Part shown: positions 21,622 through 30,888 of the stretch, piece by piece
Position numbering within the stretch: position 1 is the stretch's first letter
How the letters are laid out: every line of letters starts with the position of its first letter
NCBI RefSeq assembly: GCF_003385115.1
Contig: NZ_QUNI01000004.1
Coordinates: 318,459 to 382,458 of the forward strand
Direction: 5' to 3'
DNA from: Flavobacterium aquicola
GTDB taxonomy: Bacteria; Bacteroidota; Bacteroidia; Flavobacteriales; Flavobacteriaceae
Length of the DNA: 64,000 bases
The notes under the pieces: model-generated
Databases searched by the model: none
Seen by the model: only the letters and a program-made list of their open reading frames with translations
What the model was told of the DNA's origin: nothing
Translations under genes and position numbers: made by a program

Positions 21622-23661
21622 ATGAAAAAAATTACACTAGCATTACTGTTCTGTTCATTTTCTCTATCTGCTCAAAATAGTGGTGCTAATTGTGAAATTT
21701 TACTCAAAATAAACAGATTACTTCAAAACGAACATTATAGTCCAAAGCCGGTGAACGATAGTTTATCGGCTTATGTTTTTGATGAATTACTGAACGATTT
21801 AGATCCTGCGAGAAACATTTTTTTAAAATCACAAGCCGACTCACTTTCCAGTAAATACCGTCTTCAGCTGGATGATCTTATTTTAAAAGATGATTGTTCC
21901 TTTTTGGACGATATTAAAAGCGAATACAAAAAATCTCTTTTAAGAAATAAGGTTATATTAGAAAAATTAAACGCACAAACCATTGATTTCAAAATAAAAG
22001 ACACTATCCGCTTCAAGGAAAAAAGTTTTAATTTTTATCTCCAGGCAAACGAAGCGGAGAAAGCCTGGAACAAAAAAATACGATTCGAAATATTTAACGA
22101 TATTGCTGGAAAAAGCAAGAATCTCGATTCCTTAAAACTCAATTTCAATTTAATGAGTCAAGAATCAAAAAAGGATGTCATAGAAAATGAACTTTGCAAA
22201 ATCAACTCGTCGCTTTCTAACGATAAGTTTTTTGAAGATAATTTTTACAATATATTTTGTATTTATTTTGATCCTCATACCAATTACTTTAACAATGATA
22301 CAAAATCCAGTTTTGTTTCCACTTTGTCTAAAGAAAAACTCTCATTAGGATTAGAGGTCAGCTTAAATGAAAAAAACGAAATTAATATAATTGAAATTGA
22401 TCCAAACGGTCCAGCTTTTAAGACTGGTAAAATCAAAAAAGGCGATTTGATATTAGCCATTTCCAATCAAAAAGAAACTCTGGAAGTTTCGTGTTCCTCT
22501 TTAGAAGCTATATCAACGATGATGTCTTCAGAATTAAATACAATACTAACCTTAACACTTAAACGAAATTCAGGAAAAAGCTTTAAAGTTACTATTGAAA
22601 AGCAAGTTTTAAAAGATGAAGAGAATACTGTTTACAGCTTTATAGTCGAGAAAGATGTTAAAGTCGGCTATATAAAAATACCAAGTTTCTATTCCGATTT
22701 CGATGGAGAAAACAGTAAAGGATGCGCACAAGATGTTGCTAAAGAGACCATAAAGTTAATGCAGGATGACATTAAAGGATTGATTCTTGATTTGACTGAT
22801 AACGGCGGAGGCTCCATGGAGGAAGCTGTAAAACTAGCAGGATTATTTATTGACCGAGGTCCTATTTCAATAGTTGCTGATAACAAAAAACAATTATCAA
22901 TAATAAATGACCCCTACAAAGGTGTTATTTACAAAGGCCCAATTGTTATTATAATTAATGGGAATTCAGCATCTGCAAGCGAGTTTTTTGCTGATATTAT
23001 GCAGGATTATAACCGCTCTGTTTTAATAGGAAGCACCTCATTAGGAAAAGCAACTATGCAGGCCATACTGCCTTTAGAAAAAAATGATGATCAGCACTTT
23101 GTAAAATTAACTGTCAGCAAGTTTTACAGAATTACCGGTAAAAGCCACCAAGCAATCGGCGTTATTCCAGATGTGCAGATCCCTACAGTTTATCAGGATG
23201 TTTTTCAAAAAGAGAGTGATTTTCCAACAGCATTGAAAAATGACACCTTAAAATCCAGAATTCGCTTTAATCCATATGTAAGTAATGAATTAATTGAATC
23301 TCTTGCTCAAAAAAGCAAAAAGAGAGTTGCGCAGGATCCTTATTTTAACTCTATAATTGCACTCAATAAAAATATTGACGCAGTTATAAACAAGTCAAAA
23401 TTAGAGATTCCAATGACTCTAGATGCTGTTTTTGAAAACCAAACCAACATTATGGCGTTATCTGAAGAGATTAATAATTTTTCAGCAAATGACCTAAATC
23501 TGAACGTATCAAATTCTGAATATAACAAATCGCTGCTAATACTTTACCCTGCGTTATTAGGATACAATAAAATACAGCTCGATAATTTAAAATCTAATCA
23601 TTATCTTAATGAAGCTATATCGATTATAAATGACTATAAAGCATTAAGACGAAATAATTAA
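21622..23661 (+). CDS. S41 carboxy-terminal processing protease (Tsp/Prc-like)
   Basis: A 679-residue exported protease with signal peptide MKKITLALLFCSFSLSA. After an N-terminal helical domain (FDELLNDLDPARNIFL is typical of Tsp) comes a PDZ domain (about 235-330, with SLGLEVSLNEKNEINIIEID and GKIKKGDLILAI), then the S41 core. The catalytic Ser451 lies in NSASASEFF, Lys476 in STSLGKATMQ and Gln480 just after; the spacing of 25 and 29 equals that of E. coli Tsp (430/455/459). It would trim or degrade periplasmic proteins from their C-termini. The C-terminal domain ends with no membrane anchor. A single gene. Confidence 0.9.
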   Translation: MKKITLALLFCSFSLSAQNSGANCEILLKINRLLQNEHYSPKPVNDSLSAYVFDELLNDLDPARNIFLKSQADSLSSKYRLQLDDLILKDDCSFLDDIKSEYKKSLLRNKVILEKLNAQTIDFKIKDTIRFKEKSFNFYLQANEAEKAWNKKIRFEIFNDIAGKSKNLDSLKLNFNLMSQESKKDVIENELCKINSSLSNDKFFEDNFYNIFCIYFDPHTNYFNNDTKSSFVSTLSKEKLSLGLEVSLNEKNEINIIEIDPNGPAFKTGKIKKGDLILAISNQKETLEVSCSSLEAISTMMSSELNTILTLTLKRNSGKSFKVTIEKQVLKDEENTVYSFIVEKDVKVGYIKIPSFYSDFDGENSKGCAQDVAKETIKLMQDDIKGLILDLTDNGGGSMEEAVKLAGLFIDRGPISIVADNKKQLSIINDPYKGVIYKGPIVIIINGNSASASEFFADIMQDYNRSVLIGSTSLGKATMQAILPLEKNDDQHFVKLTVSKFYRITGKSHQAIGVIPDVQIPTVYQDVFQKESDFPTALKNDTLKSRIRFNPYVSNELIESLAQKSKKRVAQDPYFNSIIALNKNIDAVINKSKLEIPMTLDAVFENQTNIMALSEEINNFSANDLNLNVSNSEYNKSLLILYPALLGYNKIQLDNLKSNHYLNEAISIINDYKALRRNN

Positions 23662-23688
23662 TATATTTTGGAAAAAGATTTCTATAGG

Positions 23689-23720
23689 TTTTGGATAAAT
23701 AAGGAATAGCTGTATTTTTG
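23689..23720 (+). promoter_or_regulatory. Promoter of the YebC gene
   Basis: TTTTGG at 23689-23694 and TATTTTTG at 23713-23720, 18 bp apart, match the Bacteroidota -33/-7 pattern. The start codon is 22 bp downstream, giving a short leader. Confidence 0.65.
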
Positions 23721-23742
23721 TATTCCAAAATAACAATAAGAA

Positions 23743-24453
23743 ATGGGAAGAGCATTTGAATTCCGAAAAGGTAGAAAAATGAAACGCTGGTCTGCAATGG
23801 CCAAAGCCTTTACCAGAATTGGTAAAGATATTGTGATGGCTGTAAAAGAAGGAGGTCCAAATCCTGAAGCCAATTCAAGATTAAGAGCTGTTATTCAAAA
23901 TGCTAAGGCGGCCAACATGCCAAAAGACAATGTTGAAAGAGCCATTAAAAAAGCAACTGATAAAGACACTGCAAATTATAAAGAAGTACTATTTGAAGGA
24001 TATGCACCTCATGGTATTGCTCTTTTGATAGAAACTGCCACAGATAACAATAATAGAACAGTTGCCAACGTAAGAAGTTATTTCAACAAATGCAATGGCA
24101 CATTGGGAACTCAAGGATCTGTAGAGTTTATGTTTGATCATACCTGCAACTTCAGAATTCCAAAAGAAGGCATCGATCCAGAAGAATTAGAATTAGAACT
24201 AATTGATTTTGGTGCAGAAGAAGTTTTTGAAGACGAAGACGGTATCTTAATTTATGCACCATTTGGCAGTTTTGGAACAATCCAAAAAGAATTGGAAAGC
24301 AGAAGTTTAGAAATATTATCTTCCGGATTTGAAAGAATTCCGCAGATAACCAAAAAATTGACTGAAGCTGAAATGGCTGATGTGGAAAAACTAATAGAAA
24401 AAATGGAAGAGGATGATGACGTAATGAACGTATATCATACTATGGAAGAATAA
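23743..24453 (+). CDS. YebC/PmpR family protein
   Basis: The 236-residue protein belongs to the YebC/TACO1 family, once described as transcription regulators and now tied to easing ribosome stalling at proline-rich stretches. It opens MGRAFEFRKGRKMKRWSAMAKAFTRIGKDI rather than the common AGHSKWANI form, marking the group usual in Bacteroidota. Further signatures are NSRLRAVIQNAKAANMPKDNVERAIKK (44-70), FEGYAPHGIALLIET and GSVEFMFDHTC. The C-terminus is acidic (EEDDDVMNVYHTMEE). Full length. Confidence 0.92.
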   Translation: MGRAFEFRKGRKMKRWSAMAKAFTRIGKDIVMAVKEGGPNPEANSRLRAVIQNAKAANMPKDNVERAIKKATDKDTANYKEVLFEGYAPHGIALLIETATDNNNRTVANVRSYFNKCNGTLGTQGSVEFMFDHTCNFRIPKEGIDPEELELELIDFGAEEVFEDEDGILIYAPFGSFGTIQKELESRSLEILSSGFERIPQITKKLTEAEMADVEKLIEKMEEDDDVMNVYHTMEE

Positions 24454-24470
24454 TAAAACATACATTGAAA

Positions 24471-24567
24471 CAAACAAAAGCTCTAGAAATAGAGCTTTTG
24501 TTTGTTAAATACTTAACAAAAACACTTAAAACAAAAAAGCTTCAGTTTATTCTGAAGCTTTTTTTTT
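24471..24567. terminator. Two hairpin terminators between convergent genes
   Basis: The first hairpin (24471-24484 with 24491-24504) has exact 14-bp arms and a 6-nt loop. The second (24533-24545 with 24552-24564) has exact 13-bp arms, AGCTTCAG/CTGAAGCT at its core, with A and T runs on both sides, so it works in both directions. They separate YebC from the response regulator. Confidence 0.9.
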
Positions 24568-24583
24568 ATATAGAACCAATGGA

Positions 24584-25291
24584 TTATTTAGCTTTTACAA
24601 CTAGTCTAAATCCTTCTCCGTGAATGTTTAAAATCTCAACATCCTCGTCTTGTTTCAAATACTTTCTTAGTTTGGCAATGTAAACATCCATACTTCTAGA
24701 AGTAAAATAATTATCATCTCTCCAAATTTTTGTCAGCGCTAACTCTCTTGGCATTAAGTCATTTTCATGAAGAATCAACATTTTAAGCAATTCATTCTCT
24801 TTTGGAGATAGCTTAATAGGTTCTTCGTCTTTGAATGTCAAGAAACGAAGTTTTGAATTCAGGTGAAATTTACCAACATTAAATTCAAATTGAACTACTT
24901 CTGTTTTCACATCAGATGCCTTTCTTTGAATGATAGCTTTAATTTTCATCAATAAAACTTCAGAATCAAAAGGCTTATTCAAATAATCATCAGCCCCAGC
25001 TTTATATCCTTTTAAAACATCCTCTTTCATAGATTTTGCCGTAAGGAAAATAATAGGCACTTCATTATTTTTCTCTCTTATTTCTTTTGCCAAAGTATAA
25101 CCATCTTTGTACGGCATCATTACATCCAGAATACACAAATCATAAGTATCCTTTTTGAATTTCTCAAATCCCTCCATACCATTTTTAGCTAAAACAACTT
25201 CAAAATCATTTAGCATTAAATAGTCTTTTAGAACTGCACCAAAATTAAGGTCATCTTCTACTAATAGTATTTTTTTATTCGTGTTTTCCAT
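24584..25291 (-). CDS. OmpR-type response regulator (RprY-like)
   Basis: A 235-residue regulator. Receiver domain (1-120): acidic pair Asp13/Asp14, phosphoacceptor Asp56 in CILDVMMP, Thr84 and Lys106. The C-terminal winged helix (about 140-232) has KLSPKENELLKMLILHENDLMPRELAL and SRSMDVYIAKLRKYLK. Its gene begins 3 bp after the end of the sensor kinase gene, so the pair is one operon with the kinase first. The combination resembles RprX/RprY of Bacteroides, but stimulus and targets are unknown. Confidence 0.92.
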   Translation of the reverse strand: MENTNKKILLVEDDLNFGAVLKDYLMLNDFEVVLAKNGMEGFEKFKKDTYDLCILDVMMPYKDGYTLAKEIREKNNEVPIIFLTAKSMKEDVLKGYKAGADDYLNKPFDSEVLLMKIKAIIQRKASDVKTEVVQFEFNVGKFHLNSKLRFLTFKDEEPIKLSPKENELLKMLILHENDLMPRELALTKIWRDDNYFTSRSMDVYIAKLRKYLKQDEDVEILNIHGEGFRLVVKAK

Positions 25292-25294
25292 ACT

Positions 25295-26878
25295 CTAATT
25301 TATTAAAGGTAATTTTATAATGAAGGTACTTCCTTTTCCCTTTTCACTCTCTACATATATTTGACCATTATGATCGTCTACAATTCTCTTTACATATGCC
25401 AGACCTAATCCGTGGCCTTTTACATTATGTATATCTCCTGTATGTTCTCTATAAAATTTTTCAAAAATTCTTTTTTGAGCCACTTTACTCATTCCAACAC
25501 CATTATCTTTTATTTTAATAAGGACCATGTCCTTAATATTTTCAGTATAAATTTCAATCTTAGGAATATCTGGAGTGTACTTTATCGCATTTTCCAAGAT
25601 GTTAACGATTACATTTGTAAAATGAACATCATTCAATAAAACTATTTTTCTGATCGCTCCAAAATGAGTCGAAATTGAACCTTCTCTATCCTCAAGAATT
25701 AAATTTACATGCTCAATAGCATCATTAATGACTTCCTCAATATCACTGGATTCTTTAATAATATTCAGTTCTTTCTTCTCTAATTTTGAAATTCTTAATA
25801 CATTTTCGACCTGGGCATGCATTCGTTTATTTTCGTCCCTGATCATTTCCAGATACTTAAACACTTTGTCTTTGTCCTCAATAATTTTAGGATTTCGGAT
25901 GGCATCCAAAGCTAAATTTATTGTCGCAATTGGAGTTTTAAATTCATGCGTCATATTATTAATAAAATCATTTTTGATTTCAGAAATCTGTCTTTGACGT
26001 ATTAACTGATTTAACGCTGATGTATAAGCTATTATAATGATTAAAGTAAAAATTATAGATAATATTGTAATACTGACCAATTGGGACAGCAAGAACTTCT
26101 TTTTGTGCGGAAAAGAGACATATAATTTATATTTTTCATTTCCTTCATTATCAGTAAACACTGGTATAGAATAAGTTATAGCTTTATCGTAAACAAAATT
26201 ATCCGATTTTATTTTTGTTACTATTCCATTACTCAGAATTCCAAACTCAAATTTGGTTTTTACACCATATTCCTCTAACTCTTTTCTAATTAATTTATCA
26301 AGTTCATCATTAGATACTCTGTCTTCAAGAGGCATAGCAGATAAGATATCTTTATTTGAAATTTCGAAAATAAATTTATCTAAAATGCCTAAACTCCCAA
26401 CTTTTACACTTTTAACATCAGGAACTAAACTTTGATTAACCGCAGAATTATCAATTGAATTATTATTATAAACTTCTGTTAATCTGCTTGAACTAAAACT
26501 TTTAAATTTATTGCTGTCAAATTTTTTATCAAATGAAGGTAAAGAAATATTATACTGTTTTGATTTAACATTATTAGAATAAACAATAGTTTGATTTGTT
26601 TTTGGGTTCTTTTGAACATAATAGAATTCCATTAAATCTTCCTCTTTAGGAACCACACCTGCACTATCAATTTTTTTGTTGATTTTATTATAAAAGCTAT
26701 AGAGCTCATGCTGCTCTAATTTTTGGGCAACATTTCCTAAAACCTGCTTAACATGAAACTTAAATTGTTCGTCATTATTTCGAAATGAGGTATTAAACCA
26801 ATACACCTGCACAAGAATTATCCCAATAAGGGAAAGACTCATTAACATTACAAGCAATCTAAAAAACAGTTTATTCAT
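25295..26878 (-). CDS. Sensor histidine kinase (RprX-like)
   Basis: A 527-residue membrane kinase. Helix 1 is at about 7-27, then a periplasmic sensing region to about 264, helix 2 at 265-287, then DHp and catalytic domains. The phosphorylated His311 is in NNMTHEFKTPIATI. The ATP-binding boxes are NILENAIKYTP, IKDNGVGM and GHGLGLAYVKRIV. There is no HAMP domain that I can see between helix 2 and DHp, only about 15 residues. The partner regulator follows at once. The periplasmic part has no family I recognise. Confidence 0.92.
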   Translation of the reverse strand: MNKLFFRLLVMLMSLSLIGIILVQVYWFNTSFRNNDEQFKFHVKQVLGNVAQKLEQHELYSFYNKINKKIDSAGVVPKEEDLMEFYYVQKNPKTNQTIVYSNNVKSKQYNISLPSFDKKFDSNKFKSFSSSRLTEVYNNNSIDNSAVNQSLVPDVKSVKVGSLGILDKFIFEISNKDILSAMPLEDRVSNDELDKLIRKELEEYGVKTKFEFGILSNGIVTKIKSDNFVYDKAITYSIPVFTDNEGNEKYKLYVSFPHKKKFLLSQLVSITILSIIFTLIIIIAYTSALNQLIRQRQISEIKNDFINNMTHEFKTPIATINLALDAIRNPKIIEDKDKVFKYLEMIRDENKRMHAQVENVLRISKLEKKELNIIKESSDIEEVINDAIEHVNLILEDREGSISTHFGAIRKIVLLNDVHFTNVIVNILENAIKYTPDIPKIEIYTENIKDMVLIKIKDNGVGMSKVAQKRIFEKFYREHTGDIHNVKGHGLGLAYVKRIVDDHNGQIYVESEKGKGSTFIIKLPLIN

Positions 26879-26937
26879 TCAAGCAAAATTAATATTTTAA
26901 CAATATAATAAATAATGCATTAACCAAAGATTAACAT

Positions 26938-27534
26938 TTAAGAGTTCATTTGTTTAATTCTTAAAAAATTAAGAATTTTAACAATTCCTAACTTTAAAGC
27001 CTTCATACTAGTGTTATCAATAATAAAATCACTTTTTGATGATTTTTCCTCATCATTCCATTGATTTTTCATTCTATCCAAAACTTTTTCACGTGTTGTT
27101 TTATCTCTTAAAATTACTCTTTGAATTCTAATTTCGAGAGGAGCAATTACATTTATAATGAAATCACAATCTTTATAACTCCCACTTTCAAACAAAATTG
27201 CACTTTCATAAATAATGAATTGCTCTTTTGAATGCTTTGCCAGCCAATTTTGGAAATGTTCTTTAACAGCGGGGTGAACAATACTGTTCAATATTTTTAA
27301 ACTTTCGGGATTATTAAAAACAATTTCAGATAATTTCTCTCTATTCAAAACATCATTTTCAAAGACAGAATCATCAAATGCCTCTCTTATTTTTTTTAAA
27401 ACAACATCTGACTGCATCAGTTTTTTAGCTTCCAGATCAGTGATATAAATTGGTATTCCATGTGAAGCAAATTCATTGGCAACTGTAGTTTTACCGCTTC
27501 CAATTCCTCCTGTTAAACCAATTATCTTTGTCAT
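26938..27534 (-). CDS. coaE: Dephospho-CoA kinase
   Basis: The 198-residue kinase catalyses the last step of coenzyme A synthesis. The P-loop GGIGSGKT is at residues 9-16, the substrate-binding YITDLEAKKLMQSD follows at 31-44, and SIVHPAVKEHFQNWL lies near 100. CoaE-type lid residues are in RVILRDKTTREKVLDRMKNQW. It is preceded by the glycosyltransferase gene with a 1-bp gap and followed by the sensor kinase gene after 59 bp. coaBC is elsewhere in the window (33455). Confidence 0.93.
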   Translation of the reverse strand: MTKIIGLTGGIGSGKTTVANEFASHGIPIYITDLEAKKLMQSDVVLKKIREAFDDSVFENDVLNREKLSEIVFNNPESLKILNSIVHPAVKEHFQNWLAKHSKEQFIIYESAILFESGSYKDCDFIINVIAPLEIRIQRVILRDKTTREKVLDRMKNQWNDEEKSSKSDFIIDNTSMKALKLGIVKILNFLRIKQMNS

Positions 27535-27535
27535 A

Positions 27536-28534
27536 TTATATTTTAAAAAATAATTCGGGGAATGCTTTTTTCGGATCCTGCTTTAATAAAATTACCTTAA
27601 TATAAGATTTTAAAAAACCCATTCCGTAACCATAAAACTGCTTCCATGCTGCAACTATTGACAAATAACCTATTTTAATGCTCTTATTCTGTAAAGAAGA
27701 CACCAAAAACAATGCCAAGAAATATGAAAAATAAATTTTAAGAAGAATATCTTGATTAAAAATCAACAATATTAAAGATACAAAAAATCCTATTATAAAA
27801 AACGTTGGGAAGAAAAAAGTTAATTTATTGTATTGAGGATACCAACTATTGAGTATCGGTCGGGCTTTACCAAATTTACTTACTTGAATCGTAAATTTAT
27901 CCCAATCGATTCTTCTCTTGTGATATACGAACGCATTGGTAAAAAGTCGGGTTTCATAACCCATTTCCCATAAACGGATCGATAAATCAGGATCTTCGCC
28001 GGGATGAATATTTCCAAAACCGCCGGAAGCCTTGAATGCTTTATTAGACAGTCCCATATTAAAACTCCTTGGCTGAAACTTTCCAATTTTTTCGGAACCT
28101 CCTCGAATACCTCCTGTGGTTAAAAAAGAAGTCATCGTGAAATTAATAGCCTTTTGAATATCCGAAAAACTGTCTAACGCCTTATCGGGACCTCCAAAAC
28201 AATCCACATAATCTTCCTGTAAAGCTTTTTCAACTTCATTCAGATAATTACTTGGAATAATACAATCGGAGTCGAAAATTAAAAAATAGTCTCCCCTCGC
28301 CTTCTCCATTCCGTAATTTCTGGAATCCCCTGGCCCTGAATTTTCTTTGTAGTAATAGGAAATATCAAGTCTGTCACCGTACTTTTGAGCCACATCTTGA
28401 CATCGAATTGTAGAACCATCTTCAATTAGCACTATTTCGAATATTTCATCATAAGTTGATTTTGCTAAACTTTCTAATAATTCATCAACTTCATCAGGAC
28501 GATTATAAACAGGAATGATCAATGAAAACAACAT
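27536..28534 (-). CDS. Family 2 glycosyltransferase with C-terminal membrane segment
   Basis: The 332-residue enzyme opens FSLIIPVYNRPDEVDELLESL, the GT-A nucleotide-binding start. The metal-binding motif is FDSDC (about 87-91), and HPGEDPDLSIRLWEMGYE carries the ED acid/base motif. Two hydrophobic segments near residues 240-285 suggest membrane association. It likely transfers a sugar to a lipid or surface polymer, but donor and acceptor cannot be told. It lies directly upstream of coaE, apparently as a transcriptional neighbour only. Confidence 0.88.
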   Translation of the reverse strand: MLFSLIIPVYNRPDEVDELLESLAKSTYDEIFEIVLIEDGSTIRCQDVAQKYGDRLDISYYYKENSGPGDSRNYGMEKARGDYFLIFDSDCIIPSNYLNEVEKALQEDYVDCFGGPDKALDSFSDIQKAINFTMTSFLTTGGIRGGSEKIGKFQPRSFNMGLSNKAFKASGGFGNIHPGEDPDLSIRLWEMGYETRLFTNAFVYHKRRIDWDKFTIQVSKFGKARPILNSWYPQYNKLTFFFPTFFIIGFFVSLILLIFNQDILLKIYFSYFLALFLVSSLQNKSIKIGYLSIVAAWKQFYGYGMGFLKSYIKVILLKQDPKKAFPELFFKI

Positions 28535-28590
28535 AATAGTAGTGAGTTATTATTTTTTATTAAATTTCGGCAAAGGTACTTCTTTATAAA

Positions 28591-28620
28591 CAAAAAAACC
28601 ATCATAAAAAATGATGGTTT
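28591..28620 (-). terminator. Terminator of fabI
   Basis: AAACCATCAT (28596-28605) and ATGATGGTTT (28611-28620) are exact arms. On the minus strand a T-run follows. Confidence 0.85.
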
Positions 28621-28643
28621 ACATAACAAACGTCTTATTTACA

Positions 28644-29450
28644 CTATTCAAACATTTCCATTACTTCTTGGCTTACGCCCATATTCGAGAAGCCTCCGTC
28701 ATGCAGCAAATTTTGCAAAGTCACTTTTCGGGTCAAATCCGAAAACATAACAACAATATAATCTGCACACTCCGCAGCAGTAGCATTGCCTAATGGAGAC
28801 ATTTTATCAGCGAAAGCAATAAAACCTCCAAATCCCTTAACTCCCTGTCCTGCCCTAGTCGCTGTTGGTGACTGGGAAATAGTATTTACTCTCACTTTTT
28901 TATCTCTGCCGAAGAAATAGCCAAAACTGCGGGCAACTGATTCTAAAAACGCTTTATTATCAGCCATATCATTATAATCAGGAAAAACACGCTGTGCAGC
29001 CATATATGACAAAGCAATGATACTTCCCCACTCATTCATGGCATCTTTTTTATACAATACCTGCATCAGTTTATGGAAAGAAACCGCTGAAACATTCCAG
29101 CCTTTTTCAGTAAATTCATAATTCTGATTTGTATAATGATTTCCTTTTCGAACATTGACCGACATCCCTATAGAATGCAGAACAAAATCTATTTTACCGC
29201 CAAGAATCTCAACTGATTTATCCACCAACTCTTCCAAATCAGTAACCGAAGTCACATCTGCTGGAATAATTTGGCATCCGATTTTTTCTGCCAATGCATC
29301 AATACTTCCCAATCGCATTGCAGCAGGTGCATTTGTCAAAACAAAAACACCTCCTTCATCATGAATACGTTCTGCTGTTTTCCAAGCGATTGAGTTTTCA
29401 TCCAAAGCACCGAAAATAATTCCCCTTTTCCCTTTTAATAAATTGTACAT
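28644..29450 (-). CDS. fabI: Enoyl-[acyl-carrier-protein] reductase, FabI type
   Basis: The 268-residue short-chain dehydrogenase reduces enoyl-ACP, the last step of each fatty acid elongation round. Seen are the NAD-site start GKRGIIFGALDENSIAW (7-23), the core HSIGMS, and the FabI-type catalytic pair Tyr159-x6-Lys166 in DYNDMADNKAFLE, with Tyr149 in the preceding ALSYMAA. ISQSPTATRAGQGVKGF and the C-terminal DLTRKVTLQNLLHDGGFS complete the pattern. An unrelated isozyme gene, fabV, lies directly upstream on the same strand. Confidence 0.9.
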   Translation of the reverse strand: MYNLLKGKRGIIFGALDENSIAWKTAERIHDEGGVFVLTNAPAAMRLGSIDALAEKIGCQIIPADVTSVTDLEELVDKSVEILGGKIDFVLHSIGMSVNVRKGNHYTNQNYEFTEKGWNVSAVSFHKLMQVLYKKDAMNEWGSIIALSYMAAQRVFPDYNDMADNKAFLESVARSFGYFFGRDKKVRVNTISQSPTATRAGQGVKGFGGFIAFADKMSPLGNATAAECADYIVVMFSDLTRKVTLQNLLHDGGFSNMGVSQEVMEMFE

Positions 29451-29473
29451 AAAATGATATTTTAATAGTTGCT

Positions 29474-29530
29474 AAGACTCTAAGTTTCTAAGTTTAGAAA
29501 GGCTCTTAGCGACTTAGTAACTTAGAAACT
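29474..29530. repeat. CTAAGTTTCTAAG-type dispersed repeat, copy 2
   Basis: CTAAGACTCTAAGTTTCTAAG at the left is matched by CTTAGTAACTTAGAAAC at the right in inverse sense. The reverse complement resembles 21566-21600. It lies between fabI and fabV. Confidence 0.45.
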
Positions 29531-29540
29531 ATTTACTAAA

Positions 29541-29584
29541 AAACACCTTATTTCCTTGATTTTAAACCAAGCCATAAGGTGTTT
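29541..29584. terminator. Terminator of fabV
   Basis: AAACACCTTAT (29541-29551) and ATAAGGTGTTT (29574-29584) are exact inverse arms with A/T tails on both sides. It separates fabV from fabI, so the two reductases probably have separate transcripts. Confidence 0.75.
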
Positions 29585-29612
29585 TTAAAAATTATAAAAT
29601 TTGATTATCTAA

Positions 29613-30803
29613 TTAAGAGATACTTGGAACTTTAACTAATTCATTCGTGTCTGCTTTGTAATCTACTCCGTCAAAACCAAAACCAAATAAGTTATAAAAA
29701 TCATTTCTGTATCCTTCTAAATCTCCAATTTCGGCAAGATTCTCAGTTGTAGCCTGCTCCCAAAGCGCAGCCACTTGTGACTGAACATCCTCACGCATTT
29801 CCCAGTCATCAACACGGATTCTTCCTTTTTCATCAGTAATCATTGGTTCTCCAGTATATAATCTTTGCTGATACAAACGCTGAATCTGCTCGATACATCC
29901 TTCGTGAATACCTTTTTCCTTCATTATTTTATACAATAAAGAAATGTACAATGGAATTACCGGAATTGCAGAACTAGCCTGAGTTACCAACGCTTTGTTA
30001 ACTGAAACATATGCTTTTCCGTTAATGTCTGCTAAACTGTCAGAAATTGTAAATGCAGTTGCTTCCAAATGATCTTTTGCACGGCCGATTGTTCCTTTTC
30101 TATAAACAGCTTCAGTCAATGATGGTCCGATATATGAATAAGCAACTGTTGTAGCTCCTTCAGCCAATAGATTTTCAGCTTTCAAGGCATCAATCCACAT
30201 TGCCCAATCTTCACCCCCCATTACAGCAACCGTATTCACAATATCCTCTTCATTACAAGGCTCAATAGAAACTTCTGAAACTTTTCCTGTGTGAAAATCT
30301 ACTGTTTTATTGGTAAAAGTCTGCCCGATTGGTTTTAAAACAGAACGGTGCAAAACTCCTGTATTCGGATTTAAACGTACTGGCGAAGCAAGACTGTATA
30401 TGATTAAATCAACTTGGCCTAAATCAGCTTTGATAAGATCAAGTGTTTGTCTTTTAACTTCATTTGAAAATGCATCTCCGTTGATGCTTTTTGCATACAA
30501 ACCAGCTTTATGAGCTTCATTTTCAAAAGCAGCCGAATTGTACCAGCCTGGAGAAGCTGTTTTTCCTTCTGAAGCTTCTTTTTCAAAAAACACGCCAATT
30601 GTAGCAGCATCTGAACCAAAAGCACTTGTTATTCTAGAAGCCAAACCAAAACCAGTTGAAGCTCCAATAACCAATACTTTCTTAGCCCCAGCAATAGTTC
30701 CTTTTGATTTTACATATTCAATTTGATTTTTTACACTTTGCTCACTCCCTTTTGGCTGGGCAGTCAAACAAATAAATCCTCTCATTCTTGGTTCTATAAT
30801 CAT
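29613..30803 (-). CDS. fabV: Enoyl-ACP/trans-2-enoyl-CoA reductase, FabV type
   Basis: The 396-residue protein is a FabV/Ter-type enoyl reductase. It begins MIIEPRMRGFICLTAQPKGS, and has the nucleotide-binding VLVIGASTGFGLASRI (43-58). The enlarged active-site spacing Tyr234-x8-Lys243 (VYRKGTIGRAKDHLE) is diagnostic of FabV, in contrast to Tyr-x6-Lys of FabI. It reduces enoyl-ACP or crotonyl-CoA with NADH. FabV is naturally insensitive to triclosan in studied bacteria. Its promoter box lies at 30858-30865, inside the short gap after recN. Confidence 0.93.
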   Translation of the reverse strand: MIIEPRMRGFICLTAQPKGSEQSVKNQIEYVKSKGTIAGAKKVLVIGASTGFGLASRITSAFGSDAATIGVFFEKEASEGKTASPGWYNSAAFENEAHKAGLYAKSINGDAFSNEVKRQTLDLIKADLGQVDLIIYSLASPVRLNPNTGVLHRSVLKPIGQTFTNKTVDFHTGKVSEVSIEPCNEEDIVNTVAVMGGEDWAMWIDALKAENLLAEGATTVAYSYIGPSLTEAVYRKGTIGRAKDHLEATAFTISDSLADINGKAYVSVNKALVTQASSAIPVIPLYISLLYKIMKEKGIHEGCIEQIQRLYQQRLYTGEPMITDEKGRIRVDDWEMREDVQSQVAALWEQATTENLAEIGDLEGYRNDFYNLFGFGFDGVDYKADTNELVKVPSIS

Positions 30804-30857
30804 AATCCTTTGTACGTTAATTTATATTTTAATCTAAAGATTTTTAAATTTAATGGG

Positions 30858-30888
30858 CAAATATAGTCCAATTATTTAGTTCAACAAG
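30858..30888 (-). promoter_or_regulatory. Promoter of fabV
   Basis: On the minus strand the -7 box reads TATATTTG (30858-30865), with CTTG 19 bp farther upstream (30885-30888) inside the 3' end of recN. It gives fabV its own promoter. Confidence 0.55.
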
